From: Cyanobium sp. Morenito 9A2
Lineage (GTDB): Bacteria; Cyanobacteriota; Cyanobacteriia; PCC-6307; Cyanobiaceae
Length of the DNA: 64,000 nt
Reading direction: 5' to 3'
Assembly (NCBI RefSeq): GCF_024345575.1
Contig: NZ_JAGQBJ010000009.1
Span: forward strand, 62,001-126,000
The notes under the pieces are model-generated. The model had not been told where the DNA came from, searched no databases, and saw only the letters and a list, made by a program, of their open reading frames with translations. Position numbers and translations under genes: made by a program. Shown in pieces: positions 45,696-57,633 of this stretch (positions within the stretch are counted from its first letter, which is position 1; each line of letters opens with the position of its first letter).

Positions 45696-45777
45696 CAGGA
45701 TGGCACCCCTCACTCCCGGGGCAAGTGCTGGCAGGCACGTTTGCAGGGATTGCTTGGTGGCGACGCCCCCAGGCCCC

Positions 45778-46035
45778 TCAGCTTTCCACCAGCAGGGGCG
45801 TGAGGGCCAACTGACCATTCGCCTCGGTGAGGGGCCATGGTTCAGGTGCCTTGCCCGCTGCGTCCGGACCTGTGGCTGGCAGGCGTGGTGGCAGGGCCGT
45901 CCAGTGGTGGCACCAGACCTCGCCACTGAGCTCGGGGTGGATCGCCAGGTGCCGCAGCTTGCACCAGCCCAACACCGCCGCCGTCTGGGGCGTGCAATGG
46001 AAGCAACTGCGGCAGCTGGGGCGCTTGCCCATCAA
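45778..46035 (-). CDS. cysteine-rich small protein, possible metal-binding
   Basis: This is an 85-residue protein. Near the N-terminus RPSCRSCFHCTPQTAAVLGW leads to CKLRHLAIHPELSGEVWCHH and WTALPPRLP. The cysteine order C-x2-C-x13-C-x16-C followed by x2-W-T closely matches that of the protein at 30798-31091 (C-x2-C-x16-C-x16-C-x2-W-T). A further Cys and several His could complete a zinc or iron-sulfur site. The tail is disordered. No function is known. No LexA-like box was noticed upstream of this one. Confidence 0.75.
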   Translation of the reverse strand: MMGKRPSCRSCFHCTPQTAAVLGWCKLRHLAIHPELSGEVWCHHWTALPPRLPATGPDAAGKAPEPWPLTEANGQLALTPLLVES

Positions 46036-46187
46036 GGGATCCTTGGGCCCCTCAACGTAATGAGAGCGCCCTGGCCTGGCCAGGGTGCAAGCCGAACCTG
46101 CTGGATCTTTTCGGATTCGGGCCCGGCCCGGCCGCAGCCAGCAAGGGCCTCCATAGGATCCGCCCCATCCCCGCGCCCCTCCCCGCC

Positions 46188-47321
46188 ATGGCCAACGCCC
46201 TGAAGCGCACCCCCCTGTTCGAGGCCGCCCGCAGCGCCGGGGGCCGCCTGGTGCCCTTCGCCGGCTGGGAGATGGCCGTGCAGTTCGGCGGGCTGGTGGT
46301 GGAGCACACGGCCGTGCGCGAGCGCTGCGGTGTGTTCGACATCTCCCACATGGGCGTGCTCACCCTCAACGGCGATGGTCTCAAGGACGCCCTCCAGGCC
46401 CTGGTGCCGAGTGACCTGCACCGCATCGGCCCCGGTGAAGCCTGCTACACGGTCTTGCTCAACGAGGCGGGCGGCATCCGTGACGATCTGATCGTCTACG
46501 ACCGCGGCCGGGTGGTGGGCCCCGAAGGCGAAACCGATGAGCTGGTGCTGGTGATCAATGCCGCCTGCGCCGAGTCCGACACCGCCTGGATTCGCAGCCA
46601 GCTGGAACCCCAGGGGTTCACGATCGTCGACCGCAAGGGCGACGGGGTGCTGCTGGCCCTGCAGGGGCCCGAGGCTGCTGCTCGCCTGGAGACCCTTAGC
46701 GGGGCCGATCTCTCCGGCCTGCCGCGCTTCGGCCATCGGGAGCTGACCCTGGCGGGCACGGCCACCGGCGCCGCCCAGGGGGCGCCGGTGTTCGTGGGGC
46801 GCACGGGCTACACCGGCGAAGACGGCTTCGAGCTGCTGCTGGGGCGTGAGGCGGGCCTGGCCCTGTGGCAGCAGCTGCTGGCAGGCGGTGTGAGCCCCTG
46901 CGGCCTGGGCGCCCGCGACACCCTGCGGCTGGAGGCGGCCATGCACCTCTACGGCAATGACATGGATGCCTCCACGACGCCGTTGGAGGCCTCCCTGGGC
47001 TGGCTTGTGCATCTGGAGATGCCGGCCAGCTTCATCGGCCGCGGAGCCCTGGAACGCCAGACGGCCGAAGGCGTGCCGCGCCGGCTGGTGGGCCTCAAGC
47101 TCTCTGGCCGCGCCATCGCCCGCCACGGCTACCCGGTGCGGCAAGGGAGCCAGGTGGTGGGGGAGGTCACCAGCGGCACCTGGTCACCGACGTTGGGCGA
47201 AGCGATCGCCCTGGCCTACGTGCCTGCCGCGGCCGCCAAGCTCGGCACGGAGCTGGCGGTGGAGATCCGCGGCAAGGCCGAACCCGCTGTGGTGGTGAAG
47301 CGACCCTTTTATCGGCGCTGA
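46188..47321 (+). CDS. gcvT: aminomethyltransferase, glycine cleavage system T protein
   Basis: This is a 377-residue T protein that moves the methylene group from the H-protein arm to tetrahydrofolate and releases ammonia. Signatures include LVPFAGWEMAVQFGGLVVEH near residue 21, CGVFDISHMGVLTLNGDG near 47, GRTGYTGEDGFELLL near 205, ARDTLRLEAAMHLYGNDMDA near 244 and the C-terminal VGLKLSGRAIARHGYPV. The catalytic Asp lies in FDISHMG. In cyanobacteria it works in photorespiration. It is a single gene here; gcvH and gcvP are not in the window. Confidence 0.96.
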   Translation: MANALKRTPLFEAARSAGGRLVPFAGWEMAVQFGGLVVEHTAVRERCGVFDISHMGVLTLNGDGLKDALQALVPSDLHRIGPGEACYTVLLNEAGGIRDDLIVYDRGRVVGPEGETDELVLVINAACAESDTAWIRSQLEPQGFTIVDRKGDGVLLALQGPEAAARLETLSGADLSGLPRFGHRELTLAGTATGAAQGAPVFVGRTGYTGEDGFELLLGREAGLALWQQLLAGGVSPCGLGARDTLRLEAAMHLYGNDMDASTTPLEASLGWLVHLEMPASFIGRGALERQTAEGVPRRLVGLKLSGRAIARHGYPVRQGSQVVGEVTSGTWSPTLGEAIALAYVPAAAAKLGTELAVEIRGKAEPAVVVKRPFYRR

Positions 47322-47873
47322 CGCCCAACAGCCCGGCGCTGACCCATCAACGAACGACCAAGCCACAATGGTCCTTCTCCAGAAGAAACAAACGCAAGGA
47401 TTCGCTGGGGGGTGCTGAATCCGCAAGGCTCCTAGGAACGGCGGGCCGCCTCGTCCTTCGCATGGGAGGCCAGGGCAGGCAGACCGGAGAGGCCCCTGTC
47501 TGACGGGTGCGCCGCAAGGCGTCCTAAGGCAGACCCGCCCCCACCCCCTTGCCCTGCCAGGGGCGGCTGACCGCCGGGCAAGGCCGCTGCGCAGCCCCTC
47601 GGGCGCGGCCTCCAACGCCACCCCACCCATCACCATGGCGTAGCAACCGATCACCTGCTCCTCTTCAGGGGCGGGGGAGCCCTGAGCAACGTGGCCGATC
47701 GGCTCCGCCAGGCGAAGCCATCGAGCGGGTGCTGGAGCGGATGACAGAACTGGCGACGGAGGCGGCCATGGCAGCAGAACCAGCAGGAACTGGGCCTGGC
47801 CATAAGGCCCGCCACGGTGGGGACTGGGTCCCCGGGCGCCATGGGAAAATCCATGATTGCTTGTCTTTTCCCC
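47322..47873. other. 552-base gap between gcvT and aspS, no supported gene
   Basis: No convincing frame or named RNA was found. The frames are Arg/Pro/Gly-rich. One minus-strand stretch (EEEQVIGCYAMVMGGVALEA) looks protein-like but is isolated. The aspS promoter must lie here or in gcvT. Confidence 0.45.
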
Positions 47874-49694
47874 ATGCGGAGCCACGGATGCGGCGACCTG
47901 CGCAGCGCTGACGCCGGCCGGTCGGTCCAGCTCTGCGGCTGGGTGGACCGGCGCCGGGACCACGGCGGGGTGATCTTCATCGACCTGCGCGACCGCAGCG
48001 GCACCATCCAGGTCACCGTTGACCCCGACCGCGGGGACGGGGCCTTCGCCGCCGCCGAGCAGCTGCGCAGCGAATACGTGCTGCAGATCCAGGGCACGGT
48101 GCGTCAGCGGCCGAGCGACTCGCTCAACGAACGCCTGGCCACCGGGGAGATCGAAGTGCTGGCGGAAACGATCACCGTGCTGAACACGGTCAAACGCACC
48201 CTGCCCTTTGCGGTCTCCGTTCACGACGACGAAAACGTGCGCGAGGAACTGCGCCTGCGCCACCGCTACCTGGACCTGCGCCGCGAGCGCATGAACGGCA
48301 ACCTGCGCCTGCGCCACAAAACCATCCAGACCGCCCGCCACTTCCTGGAGGCCGAGGGCTTCATCGAGGTGGAAACCCCCGTGCTCACACGCTCCACCCC
48401 CGAAGGTGCCCGCGACTACCTGGTGCCTTCAAGGGTCAACGGCGGCGAGTGGTTCGCCCTGCCCCAATCGCCCCAGCTGTTCAAGCAGCTGCTGATGGTG
48501 GGCGGCCTCGAGCGCTACTACCAGGTGGCCCGCTGCTTCCGCGATGAAGACCTGCGGGCCGACCGCCAGCCGGAATTCACCCAACTGGACATGGAGATGA
48601 GCTTCACCACCCAGGAGCAGATCCTGGCGCTCAACGAGGGCCTGATCGCCGCGATCTGGAAGGCGGTCAAGGGGATCGAGCTGCCCCGGCCCTTCCCCCG
48701 GCTCACCTGGGCGGAAGCGATGGAGCGCTACGGCACCGACCGGCCCGACACGCGCTACGGCCTGGAGCTGGTGAACGTCAGCGACATCGTGGCGACCAGC
48801 GGCTTCAAGGTGTTCTCCGGGGCCGTGGCTTCGGGCGGGGCCGTGAAGGTGATCGCCATCCCCGGCGGCAACGACGCCCTCAGCAACGTGCGCATCAAGC
48901 CCGGCGGCGATGTGTTCTCCGAGGCCACCACCGCCGGGGCCGGCGGCCTGGCCTTCATCCGCGTACGCGAAGGCGGCGAGATCGACACCATCGGCGCGAT
49001 CAAGGACAACCTCTCAGAAACCGGCAAAGCCGAGTTGCTGCGCCGCACGGGCGCAGTGCCCGGCACCCTGCTGCTCTTCGGCGCCGGCGACACCGCCACG
49101 GTGAACAAGGCCCTCGATCGCGTCCGCCAGTCCCTGGCCAAGGAGCTGGGCCTGGTGGCCGAAGGGCGCGCCAACGACGCATGGAACTTCCTCTGGGTGG
49201 TGGATTTCCCGATGTTCGAGTTCAACGCCGGTGAACACCGCCTTGAGGCTCTGCACCACCCCTTCTGCGCCCCCAACACCGATGACCTCGGTGCCGATCC
49301 GGCCGCCTGGGCCGAGCGGCTGCCCGGCGCCCGCGCCCAGGCCTACGACCTGGTGCTCAACGGGCTCGAACTCGGCGGCGGCTCCCTGCGCATCCACGAT
49401 TCCGCCCTGCAGCGCCAGGTGCTGCAAACCATCGGGCTGCCCCTGGAGGAGGCCGAGCGACAGTTCGGCTTCCTGATCGAAGCTCTCGATCTGGGGGCGC
49501 CACCCCACGGCGGTCTGGCCTTCGGAATGGATCGGATCGTGATGCTGCTGGCGGGCGAAGACTCGATCCGTGACACGATCGCCTTCCCCAAGACCCAGCA
49601 GGCCCGCTGCCTGCTCACCGGCGCCCCAGCCGGGGTGGCGACGGGGCAACTGGAAGAGCTGCACGTGGCCAGCACCTGGGTGGATCCCCAATAG
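47874..49694 (+). CDS. aspS: aspartate--tRNA ligase
   Basis: This is a 606-residue bacterial-type class II synthetase. The N-terminal OB fold is [20 protein letters not shown] near residue 18. Motif 1 is near [16 protein letters not shown], motif 2 is [19 protein letters not shown] near residue 220, and motif 3 is [18 protein letters not shown] near 545. The bacterial GAD insertion (about residues 290-420) is present. ATG 47874 gives the family N-terminus [13 protein letters not shown] 47841 would add 11 residues. A discriminating or non-discriminating specificity cannot be read directly. Confidence 0.96.
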   Translation: MRSHGCGDLRSADAGRSVQLCGWVDRRRDHGGVIFIDLRDRSGTIQVTVDPDRGDGAFAAAEQLRSEYVLQIQGTVRQRPSDSLNERLATGEIEVLAETITVLNTVKRTLPFAVSVHDDENVREELRLRHRYLDLRRERMNGNLRLRHKTIQTARHFLEAEGFIEVETPVLTRSTPEGARDYLVPSRVNGGEWFALPQSPQLFKQLLMVGGLERYYQVARCFRDEDLRADRQPEFTQLDMEMSFTTQEQILALNEGLIAAIWKAVKGIELPRPFPRLTWAEAMERYGTDRPDTRYGLELVNVSDIVATSGFKVFSGAVASGGAVKVIAIPGGNDALSNVRIKPGGDVFSEATTAGAGGLAFIRVREGGEIDTIGAIKDNLSETGKAELLRRTGAVPGTLLLFGAGDTATVNKALDRVRQSLAKELGLVAEGRANDAWNFLWVVDFPMFEFNAGEHRLEALHHPFCAPNTDDLGADPAAWAERLPGARAQAYDLVLNGLELGGGSLRIHDSALQRQVLQTIGLPLEEAERQFGFLIEALDLGAPPHGGLAFGMDRIVMLLAGEDSIRDTIAFPKTQQARCLLTGAPAGVATGQLEELHVASTWVDPQ

Positions 49695-51941
<2,247 letters not shown>

Positions 51942-51950
51942 TGGGGCCGG

Positions 51951-53114
51951 CTAAATCTGCTTGAGCGCGTCGGTCTTGTCCTTGAAGTCAGCGAGCAACA
52001 GCTGCAGGTAAGTCACCTTGCGCAGCTTGATGTTGGCGGTCAGGGACATGCCCACCTGGAGGGGCAACAGCTGACCGTTCCTGAGCTTCAAGGTTTGAGT
52101 CGAAAGCTGGATCTGGGCGGGGAAGCGGTAGGTCTGCTTGAGCTGATCGGGGGGCAGGGCGTCGGAGCCGATCTCCTTGACCGATCCCTCGATCACCCCG
52201 AAATCGGAGGAAGGAAACGAATCGATGCTGATCTCCGCCGGCTTGCCGACCCGCACGAAGCCGATCTTGTCACTGGGGATCTCCACCTTCGCCAGCAGAT
52301 TGGAGTAGGGCACGATCTTCATGATCGGCTCGCTCCCCTGGGCCACGAAGCCCGGCCCCGTGGGCTTGAGATCGAAGACCACCCCATCCACCGGTGAGCG
52401 GATGTCCTGGTAACGGATGTTCACCCGCAGTTCGGTGAGCTTGCTGCGCAGATCGGCCAGCTCACCCTTGAGCTGCTCGATCGCCTGCTCGACGATGGCG
52501 CTCTGGCGCAGGCGGTCCACCCGGGTCTTGTCGATGTCTCCCTGCACCTCCTTGACCTTGTTGCGCTGCTGGAGGTATTGCAATTCGGCCGAAGCCCCCT
52601 GCTTCTTGAGCGATTCCAGGCGATCGAGGATCTCCTGCTCCAGGTCGCGGTTGCGGCTGAGCACCACTTGCTCTGTGTCGTTGAGGTTGAGGTAGCGCGC
52701 CAGCTCCACCGACTTGAGCCGCAGCTGCTCCTCCTTGGCCGTGATGGTCTTGAGCAGGCTGCGCTGGCGATCGAGGGTGGCCTCGTTGTCGAGGCGCAGC
52801 AGCACCTGGCCACGCTTCACGCGCTCACCATCGTTGACCAGCATCGTGTCGAGCACACCACCCACGGGCATCTGCACGATCTTGACGTTGCCGATCGGCT
52901 CCAATTTGCCGGGGGCCACCACCACCTCCTCCGTCTTGGCCAGGGCCAGCCAGGCCAGCGCCAGGCCGGTGCAACCGATCAGGGTCCAGGTGAGAGTACG
53001 GGCGAGAAAGCGCGACTGCTGCAGCGCCAGCTCCTCATGGCTGCGCTGGGCCCGCCGTTCGATGGCACTCTGGGCGGCGCGCACGAGGGCACCGGGTTTG
53101 TTGGGGCGGGCCAT
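51951..53114 (-). CDS. HlyD-family membrane fusion protein
   Basis: This 387-residue periplasmic adaptor of type I secretion has one N-terminal membrane helix (about residues 33-55). It continues with the lipoyl-like half VAPGKLEPIGNVKIVQMPVG and GVLDTMLVNDGERVKRGQVL. A long coiled coil (about residues 125-235) follows, then the returning half DIRSPVDGVVFDLKPTGPGF and the beta-barrel region VEIPSDKIGFVRVGKPAEI. It would connect the ABC transporter to an outer-membrane TolC-type channel, which is not in the window. Its ATG overlaps the stop of the transporter gene by one base. Confidence 0.93.
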   Translation of the reverse strand: MARPNKPGALVRAAQSAIERRAQRSHEELALQQSRFLARTLTWTLIGCTGLALAWLALAKTEEVVVAPGKLEPIGNVKIVQMPVGGVLDTMLVNDGERVKRGQVLLRLDNEATLDRQRSLLKTITAKEEQLRLKSVELARYLNLNDTEQVVLSRNRDLEQEILDRLESLKKQGASAELQYLQQRNKVKEVQGDIDKTRVDRLRQSAIVEQAIEQLKGELADLRSKLTELRVNIRYQDIRSPVDGVVFDLKPTGPGFVAQGSEPIMKIVPYSNLLAKVEIPSDKIGFVRVGKPAEISIDSFPSSDFGVIEGSVKEIGSDALPPDQLKQTYRFPAQIQLSTQTLKLRNGQLLPLQVGMSLTANIKLRKVTYLQLLLADFKDKTDALKQI

Positions 53115-56065
53115 CAGTCGTCCTCCTGCTGCTGAACCAGGGCGTAGTAACGGCCCCGCTGGGCCATCAATTCATCGTGGGTACCCGTCTCGGCCACGGC
53201 GCCCTCGTGGAGCATCACGATCCGGTCCACCCGCCGGATCGTGGAGAGCCGGTGGGTGATGAAGAACACCGTGGCGTGCTTGACGTTCTCGATCAGGTTG
53301 TCGAACACCTGGCGCTCGGTGGCGTAATCCAGGGCGCTGGTGGCCTCATCGAGCACCAGCAGCTTGGGACGGCTCAGCAAGGTGCGGGCCAGGGCGATGC
53401 GCTGGCGCTGCCCCCCCGAGAGGCTCGCCCCCCTCTCGCCCACGTTGGTGCTGTAGCCAGCCGACAATTCCATGATGAAATCGTGGGCACAGGCCAGCCG
53501 AGCCGCCGCCACGATCGCGTCACTGGTGGCATCCGGATCGGTGAGGGCGATGTTCTCGGCCACGCTGCCGGAGAACAACAGCGGATCCTGGGGCACGATG
53601 CCGATCTGGCGCCGGAGCGAATACAGCTCGACTTTGTCGATGTCGTGGCCATCAATCAGGATCCGGCCGCTCTGGGGGGAATAGAGGCGCGAGAGCAGCT
53701 TGGTGAGCGTGCTCTTGCCACTGCCGCTCTGACCCACCACCCCCACGAAGGTGCCGGCAGGAATCGACAGATCGATGTGGCTGAGCACCGCAGGGGTGCC
53801 GCTCTGGAAGCTGAAGCTCACATCATCGAAGCGGATCGCCCCGTCGATCGGGGGCAGGGGGATCTTCTGCTTGTCGGCCTCATCGGATTCCTCCGGTGTG
53901 TCGACCACATCCGCCAACCGCTCGAAGGACACCTTCAGCTCCTGGATCGTCTGCCAGATCGAGGAGAGCCGCAGCAAGGGCTGGGTGACGTAGCCGCTGA
54001 TGATCCGGAAGGCGATCAACTGACCCAGGGTGAGCTCCCCTTTGAGGACCAAGGTGGTGCCCACCCAGAGCACCAGCAGCTGGGAGAGCTTCTGCAGCAC
54101 CTGGCTGGTCTCGTTGAGGGCCGTGCCCGTAATCGTCTTCTCAAAGCTGCGGGCGATGTACTTGGCATAGAGGTCCTGCCACTTCCAGCGGCTGATCATC
54201 TCCACGTTCTGGGCCTTCACGGTCTGGATGCCGCCGAGCACCTCCACCAGGTGGCTCTGGGTGCGCGCGTTTTCCTGGGCCGCGTCGCGGTACTGGCGCC
54301 GGAACAGGGGTGCCCCGAGCACCGTGAGCAGCACCTGGATCGGCACCACGCAGAGGGCAATCAGGGTGAGCAGCCAGCTGTAGAACACCATCACCACGAT
54401 GTAGATGACGGAGAAAGCCGCATCGAGGAGGGTGGTGAGCGCCTGGCCAGTGAGGAAGTTGCGGATCTTCTCGAGCTCGGCGATGCGTGTCCCCAGTTCC
54501 CCCACCGGGCGGCGATCGAAGTAGCCCAGGGGCAGCCGCAAGAGGTGATCGATCACCTCGGCGCCGAGGCGCATGTCAAGGCGGTTGGTGGTTTCAGTGA
54601 ACAGGAACGTGCGCAGGGAACCGATCACCCCCTCCATCAAAGTGACCACCACCAGGGCAAAGCCGAGCACCTGCAGGGTGTCGAGGCTGCGCTGGTTGAT
54701 CACCTTGTCGATGATCACCTGGATCAGCAGGGGGTTGGCCAGGCTGAACAGCTGAACAACGAACGAGGCCAGCAGCACCTGGAAGAGGATGCCGCGGTAA
54801 CGACTGAGGGCAGGCCAGAACCAGCTGAAGCCGAACGTCTGCTCCGGTGTGGCGCTGCTGCGCTCCACCAAAAGCAGGTCGATGCCCTCAGGGAAGGCCT
54901 CCGCCAGGCGAGCGGGCGGCAACTCCACCCAACCCTCCCGGGGCGAGGCCAGCAGCAGGCCGCGGGCGTTGCTGGAGCGCACCAGGGCGAAGCCCCCCTG
55001 CCAGGGGATCAGGGCCGGGGTCATCAGTCGCGTGCCCTGGGAAGCCGGCACGCGCACCCCGCTCACGTGCAGGCCCATCATCGCGGCCAGGTTGCCGCAG
55101 AGCTGCAGGTCGGGGGTCTGGCCGCGACGGAGGGCATCGCGAAGGATCTTCTCGATCGCATCGCGGCGGAAGGGCAGCCGCAGCTCCGTCGCCAGCATCT
55201 GAAAGCAGGCGAGGGTCTCTTCCAGCGGGCCATTGCCGCGCAGGAGCCGGAAAACGGGGCGATCCCGCTGGCCCAGATCCAGGCCGGAGGCCAGGGGCGG
55301 GCCGGCGAGATCGGAGGAACCGGCGGCCACCAGGGCCGATCCCTCCCCATCCAGCAGCTCGGCCTCGAGCACGGGCGTCGTCCCGATCTCCGCCTCCAGT
55401 GCCCTGGGCAGGGCGATCAAACGGGGGGGGAGCGGCGGCAGGGTCTCGGGGACCCCGGCGCTGGGATCCAGGCGACTGCCGATCGGATGGCGCTCGATGT
55501 TGTTGCTGGATACCAGCAGCACCTGATCGTCACTCAACAGCGCCAGCACCTCTTGGCTGGGGGCCAGCAGCCGGGCCTCGGGCCGGATCCGCTCGAACTG
55601 CTCCAGCAGGGTGAGGCGGACCTGGGGGTGCTGGCGGCGCAGCTCCTGGAGCAGGGCCACCAGTTCGGCGCTGAACAGCTGGGCGGCGCACCAGGCAGCA
55701 AAGCTGGGTTCGCCCTGCAGCAGCTGCAGCACCAGGGCATCCGAGAGGGAAGCGGCCACCAGATCGTCGGCGGCGCTCACGTCCTCGCAGGGAGCCGCCC
55801 GGAGCAGGGAGGCCAGTCCGACGAAATCACCCGGACGCAGCTTGGTGAGCGTGAGCAGGCGGCCGTCATCACGGACCAGCAGCCGCGCCTCCCCCTCCAG
55901 CAGCAGCAGGATCGCGCTGGGAATCAGCCCTGAGCTGGAGAGGGGCTGACCCAGGGCATAGCGGCTCAGCTGGGCCTGGCCCTCCAACAGGGCGCGGCCT
56001 GCGGGGGAGAGCTGGGCGAAGGCTGGGTGGGCCAGAAGGGCCGCCAAGAAAGGGGCCTGGGTCAT
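53114..56065 (-). CDS. type I secretion ABC transporter with N-terminal cNMP-binding domain and degenerate C39-like domain
   Basis: This is a 983-residue exporter. Residues about 10-150 form a cyclic-nucleotide-binding barrel (LLLLEGEARLLVRDDGRLLT, RPGDFVGLASLLR). Residues about 285-400 look like a peptidase-C39 fold, but the catalytic Cys and His are not in place: the expected CGPA and HFVV positions read ETLACFQML and GGFALV. Six membrane helices follow (about 425-700). The ATPase has Walker A GVVGQSGSGKSTLTKLL near residue 775, signature LSGGQRQRIALARTLL, Walker B KLLVLDEATSAL and the H-loop FFITHRLSTI. It should therefore export without cleaving a leader. It overlaps its neighbours on both sides. 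Confidence 0.93.
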   Translation of the reverse strand: MTQAPFLAALLAHPAFAQLSPAGRALLEGQAQLSRYALGQPLSSSGLIPSAILLLLEGEARLLVRDDGRLLTLTKLRPGDFVGLASLLRAAPCEDVSAADDLVAASLSDALVLQLLQGEPSFAAWCAAQLFSAELVALLQELRRQHPQVRLTLLEQFERIRPEARLLAPSQEVLALLSDDQVLLVSSNNIERHPIGSRLDPSAGVPETLPPLPPRLIALPRALEAEIGTTPVLEAELLDGEGSALVAAGSSDLAGPPLASGLDLGQRDRPVFRLLRGNGPLEETLACFQMLATELRLPFRRDAIEKILRDALRRGQTPDLQLCGNLAAMMGLHVSGVRVPASQGTRLMTPALIPWQGGFALVRSSNARGLLLASPREGWVELPPARLAEAFPEGIDLLLVERSSATPEQTFGFSWFWPALSRYRGILFQVLLASFVVQLFSLANPLLIQVIIDKVINQRSLDTLQVLGFALVVVTLMEGVIGSLRTFLFTETTNRLDMRLGAEVIDHLLRLPLGYFDRRPVGELGTRIAELEKIRNFLTGQALTTLLDAAFSVIYIVVMVFYSWLLTLIALCVVPIQVLLTVLGAPLFRRQYRDAAQENARTQSHLVEVLGGIQTVKAQNVEMISRWKWQDLYAKYIARSFEKTITGTALNETSQVLQKLSQLLVLWVGTTLVLKGELTLGQLIAFRIISGYVTQPLLRLSSIWQTIQELKVSFERLADVVDTPEESDEADKQKIPLPPIDGAIRFDDVSFSFQSGTPAVLSHIDLSIPAGTFVGVVGQSGSGKSTLTKLLSRLYSPQSGRILIDGHDIDKVELYSLRRQIGIVPQDPLLFSGSVAENIALTDPDATSDAIVAAARLACAHDFIMELSAGYSTNVGERGASLSGGQRQRIALARTLLSRPKLLVLDEATSALDYATERQVFDNLIENVKHATVFFITHRLSTIRRVDRIVMLHEGAVAETGTHDELMAQRGRYYALVQQQEDD

Positions 56066-56931
56066 CGCACCCGGGGGGTTGCGGCCGGCGGGTGCGCGGC
56101 GGCTTTCGGTTCAGACGTCCCCTCCTGGGCGAGACGCTTCAGTCGCAGCAGCACCTGCTCCTCCGCCCATTCCTCCAGCAGTTCCGCCGCCATCTGGCGG
56201 CGGGTGGCCTCATCGAGACTGGCGTCGGTCTGGCTCTCGAGCCGCACCACCAACCACCAGGACTCCACCTGGAACGGTTCAAGCACCACTCCCACCGCGG
56301 CACTACGCAACCGCTCCACCAGGTGCGGGTGGGCCTGGGCCAGGGGAACGGGGCCGACGATGCCGCGGGACTCCTTCTCAGGCCCCTGGGAATAGCGCAC
56401 CGCCAGGTCGCTGAACTCGGCTTCCCCTTCGGCGATGCGCAGGTACAGCTCCCGTGCCAGCCCAGGATCCTGCACGCGCAGCAGGCTGTAGACGAGGCGA
56501 TCGAGCTGGGGCTTGCGGCTCAGGAAACGGGCGCCCGCACGGGCCAGGAAACGAGCCTCTAGGGCCTTCTGGAGCCGATAAGGCTGCTCGGCCGACACCC
56601 GCAGATCGGCTTCATGGAGCAGATTGGCGTCCAGGAAACCGGCCAGAGCCTCCGGTTGCTCCAGCCCCCGCTCCTTGCGAAAGGAGGCGAAACAGGCCCT
56701 GGCTTCCGGATCCGGCAAGGGGAAGTCCGCCGCCAGCTCAGCAAGCGCCTGCTGCTTGAGCAGGGGGCGCAACAGGTTGTGGCGGGCCAGCTGGGAGACC
56801 ACGGCGGGCGTCAGCCACAGGTCTGAGGACAAACCACCAAGGCAGGATTGGACCAAGGTTATGTGCCGGTTGCTGTGCGAACGGTTCTTGACGGATCGGT
56901 TGGATAGGGTTCCTTCAGCCAACGTGCGCAC
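56062..56931 (-). CDS. parvulin-like peptidylprolyl isomerase of the export operon
   Basis: This is a protein of up to 289 residues. The N-terminal 110 residues are SurA-like helices (FASFRKERGLEQPEALAGFL, then DLRVSAEQPYRLQKALEARF). The C-terminal half resembles a parvulin domain: LRIAEGEAEFSDLAVRYSQG, then SRGIVGPVPLAQAHPHLVER, then EPFQVESWWLVVRLES. No signal peptide is seen, so it may stay in the cytoplasm and handle the substrate before export. ATG 56931 is the first start, but a TTG start further in is possible because the first 25 residues are poor. Its stop overlaps the transporter ATG as ATGA. Confidence 0.82.
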   Translation of the reverse strand: MRTLAEGTLSNRSVKNRSHSNRHITLVQSCLGGLSSDLWLTPAVVSQLARHNLLRPLLKQQALAELAADFPLPDPEARACFASFRKERGLEQPEALAGFLDANLLHEADLRVSAEQPYRLQKALEARFLARAGARFLSRKPQLDRLVYSLLRVQDPGLARELYLRIAEGEAEFSDLAVRYSQGPEKESRGIVGPVPLAQAHPHLVERLRSAAVGVVLEPFQVESWWLVVRLESQTDASLDEATRRQMAAELLEEWAEEQVLLRLKRLAQEGTSEPKAAAHPPAATPRVR

Positions 56932-56939
56932 GAGGCCAA

Positions 56940-57602
56940 GTGGACGGGCCCCAGGGGGCGGACCTTCCGGTGGTGGAAACCTTCCACTCCCTCCAGGGGG
57001 AGGGCCTCCACACCGGCCGCAGTGCCTTCTTCATCCGGCTGGGGGGGTGCAAGGTGGGGTGCCCTTGGTGTGACACCAAGCACTCCTGGCCCGAGGCGGT
57101 CCATCCCCGGCGCCGCCTGGAAGCCCTGGCGGCAGAAGCCTCGGAAGCTGGCCGCGCCGGTGCCGGTTTCGTGGTGATCACCGGCGGAGAGCCGTTGCAC
57201 CACGATCTGACGGACCTCTGCGAAGCCCTGGGGGCCGCCGCCCTGCCCTTGCACCTGGAAACCAGCGGCGTCGATCCCCTCAGGGGGCGTTTCGACTGGA
57301 TCAGCCTGTCGCCCAAGGTCCATCAGCCCCCCACCGAGGCCTTGCTGGCCACCTGTGATGAGCTCAAGGTGGTGATCCACGGCCCGGAGGATCTGGCGTT
57401 CGCTGAAGCGATGGCCGCCGCCGCCCGGGCCGCTCGCTCCTCCGGCACCGACGAGACGGGCGCTGGGGCCACCGGCCCGCACCTGCTGCTGCAGCCTGGC
57501 TGGGACTCCCCTGAGGGGGAATCCCTGGCGATCGCCCACGTGCGCCACCATCCCGCCTGGCGCCTCAGCCTGCAGAGCCACAAGTGGCTGGGGGTCCGCT
57601 GA
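56940..57602 (+). CDS. queE: 7-carboxy-7-deazaguanine synthase
   Basis: This is a 220-residue radical-SAM enzyme that contracts 6-carboxytetrahydropterin to 7-carboxy-7-deazaguanine on the way to queuosine. The cluster motif C-x3-C-x2-C is in GGCKVGCPWCDTKHSWPE near residue 33. The N-terminus VVETFHSLQGEGLHTGRSAF is typical, and FVVITGGEPLHHDLTDLCEA and HLETSGVDPLRGRFDWISLS follow. The start is GTG 56940, only 8 bases from the start of the divergent parvulin-like gene. queC lies 0.7 kb downstream, beyond a gene on the other strand. Confidence 0.94.
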   Translation: MDGPQGADLPVVETFHSLQGEGLHTGRSAFFIRLGGCKVGCPWCDTKHSWPEAVHPRRRLEALAAEASEAGRAGAGFVVITGGEPLHHDLTDLCEALGAAALPLHLETSGVDPLRGRFDWISLSPKVHQPPTEALLATCDELKVVIHGPEDLAFAEAMAAAARAARSSGTDETGAGATGPHLLLQPGWDSPEGESLAIAHVRHHPAWRLSLQSHKWLGVR

Positions 57603-57633
57603 GGCGCCCCGACCAGCCGGCGCCGCTGGGGTC

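Noticed and set aside
46036-46187. Glycine riboswitch upstream of gcvT
   Set aside because: The conserved glycine-aptamer cores were not recognisable; only short GC-rich inverted repeats were seen.
53177-55933. A plus-strand open frame of about 918 codons across the ABC transporter
   Set aside because: It is antisense to a clearly conserved transporter and has the same shadow composition.
53114-56065. Reading the transporter as a leader-cleaving (C39 peptidase) bacteriocin exporter
   Set aside because: The catalytic Cys and His of C39 are not in place, and no double-glycine leader peptide is encoded nearby.
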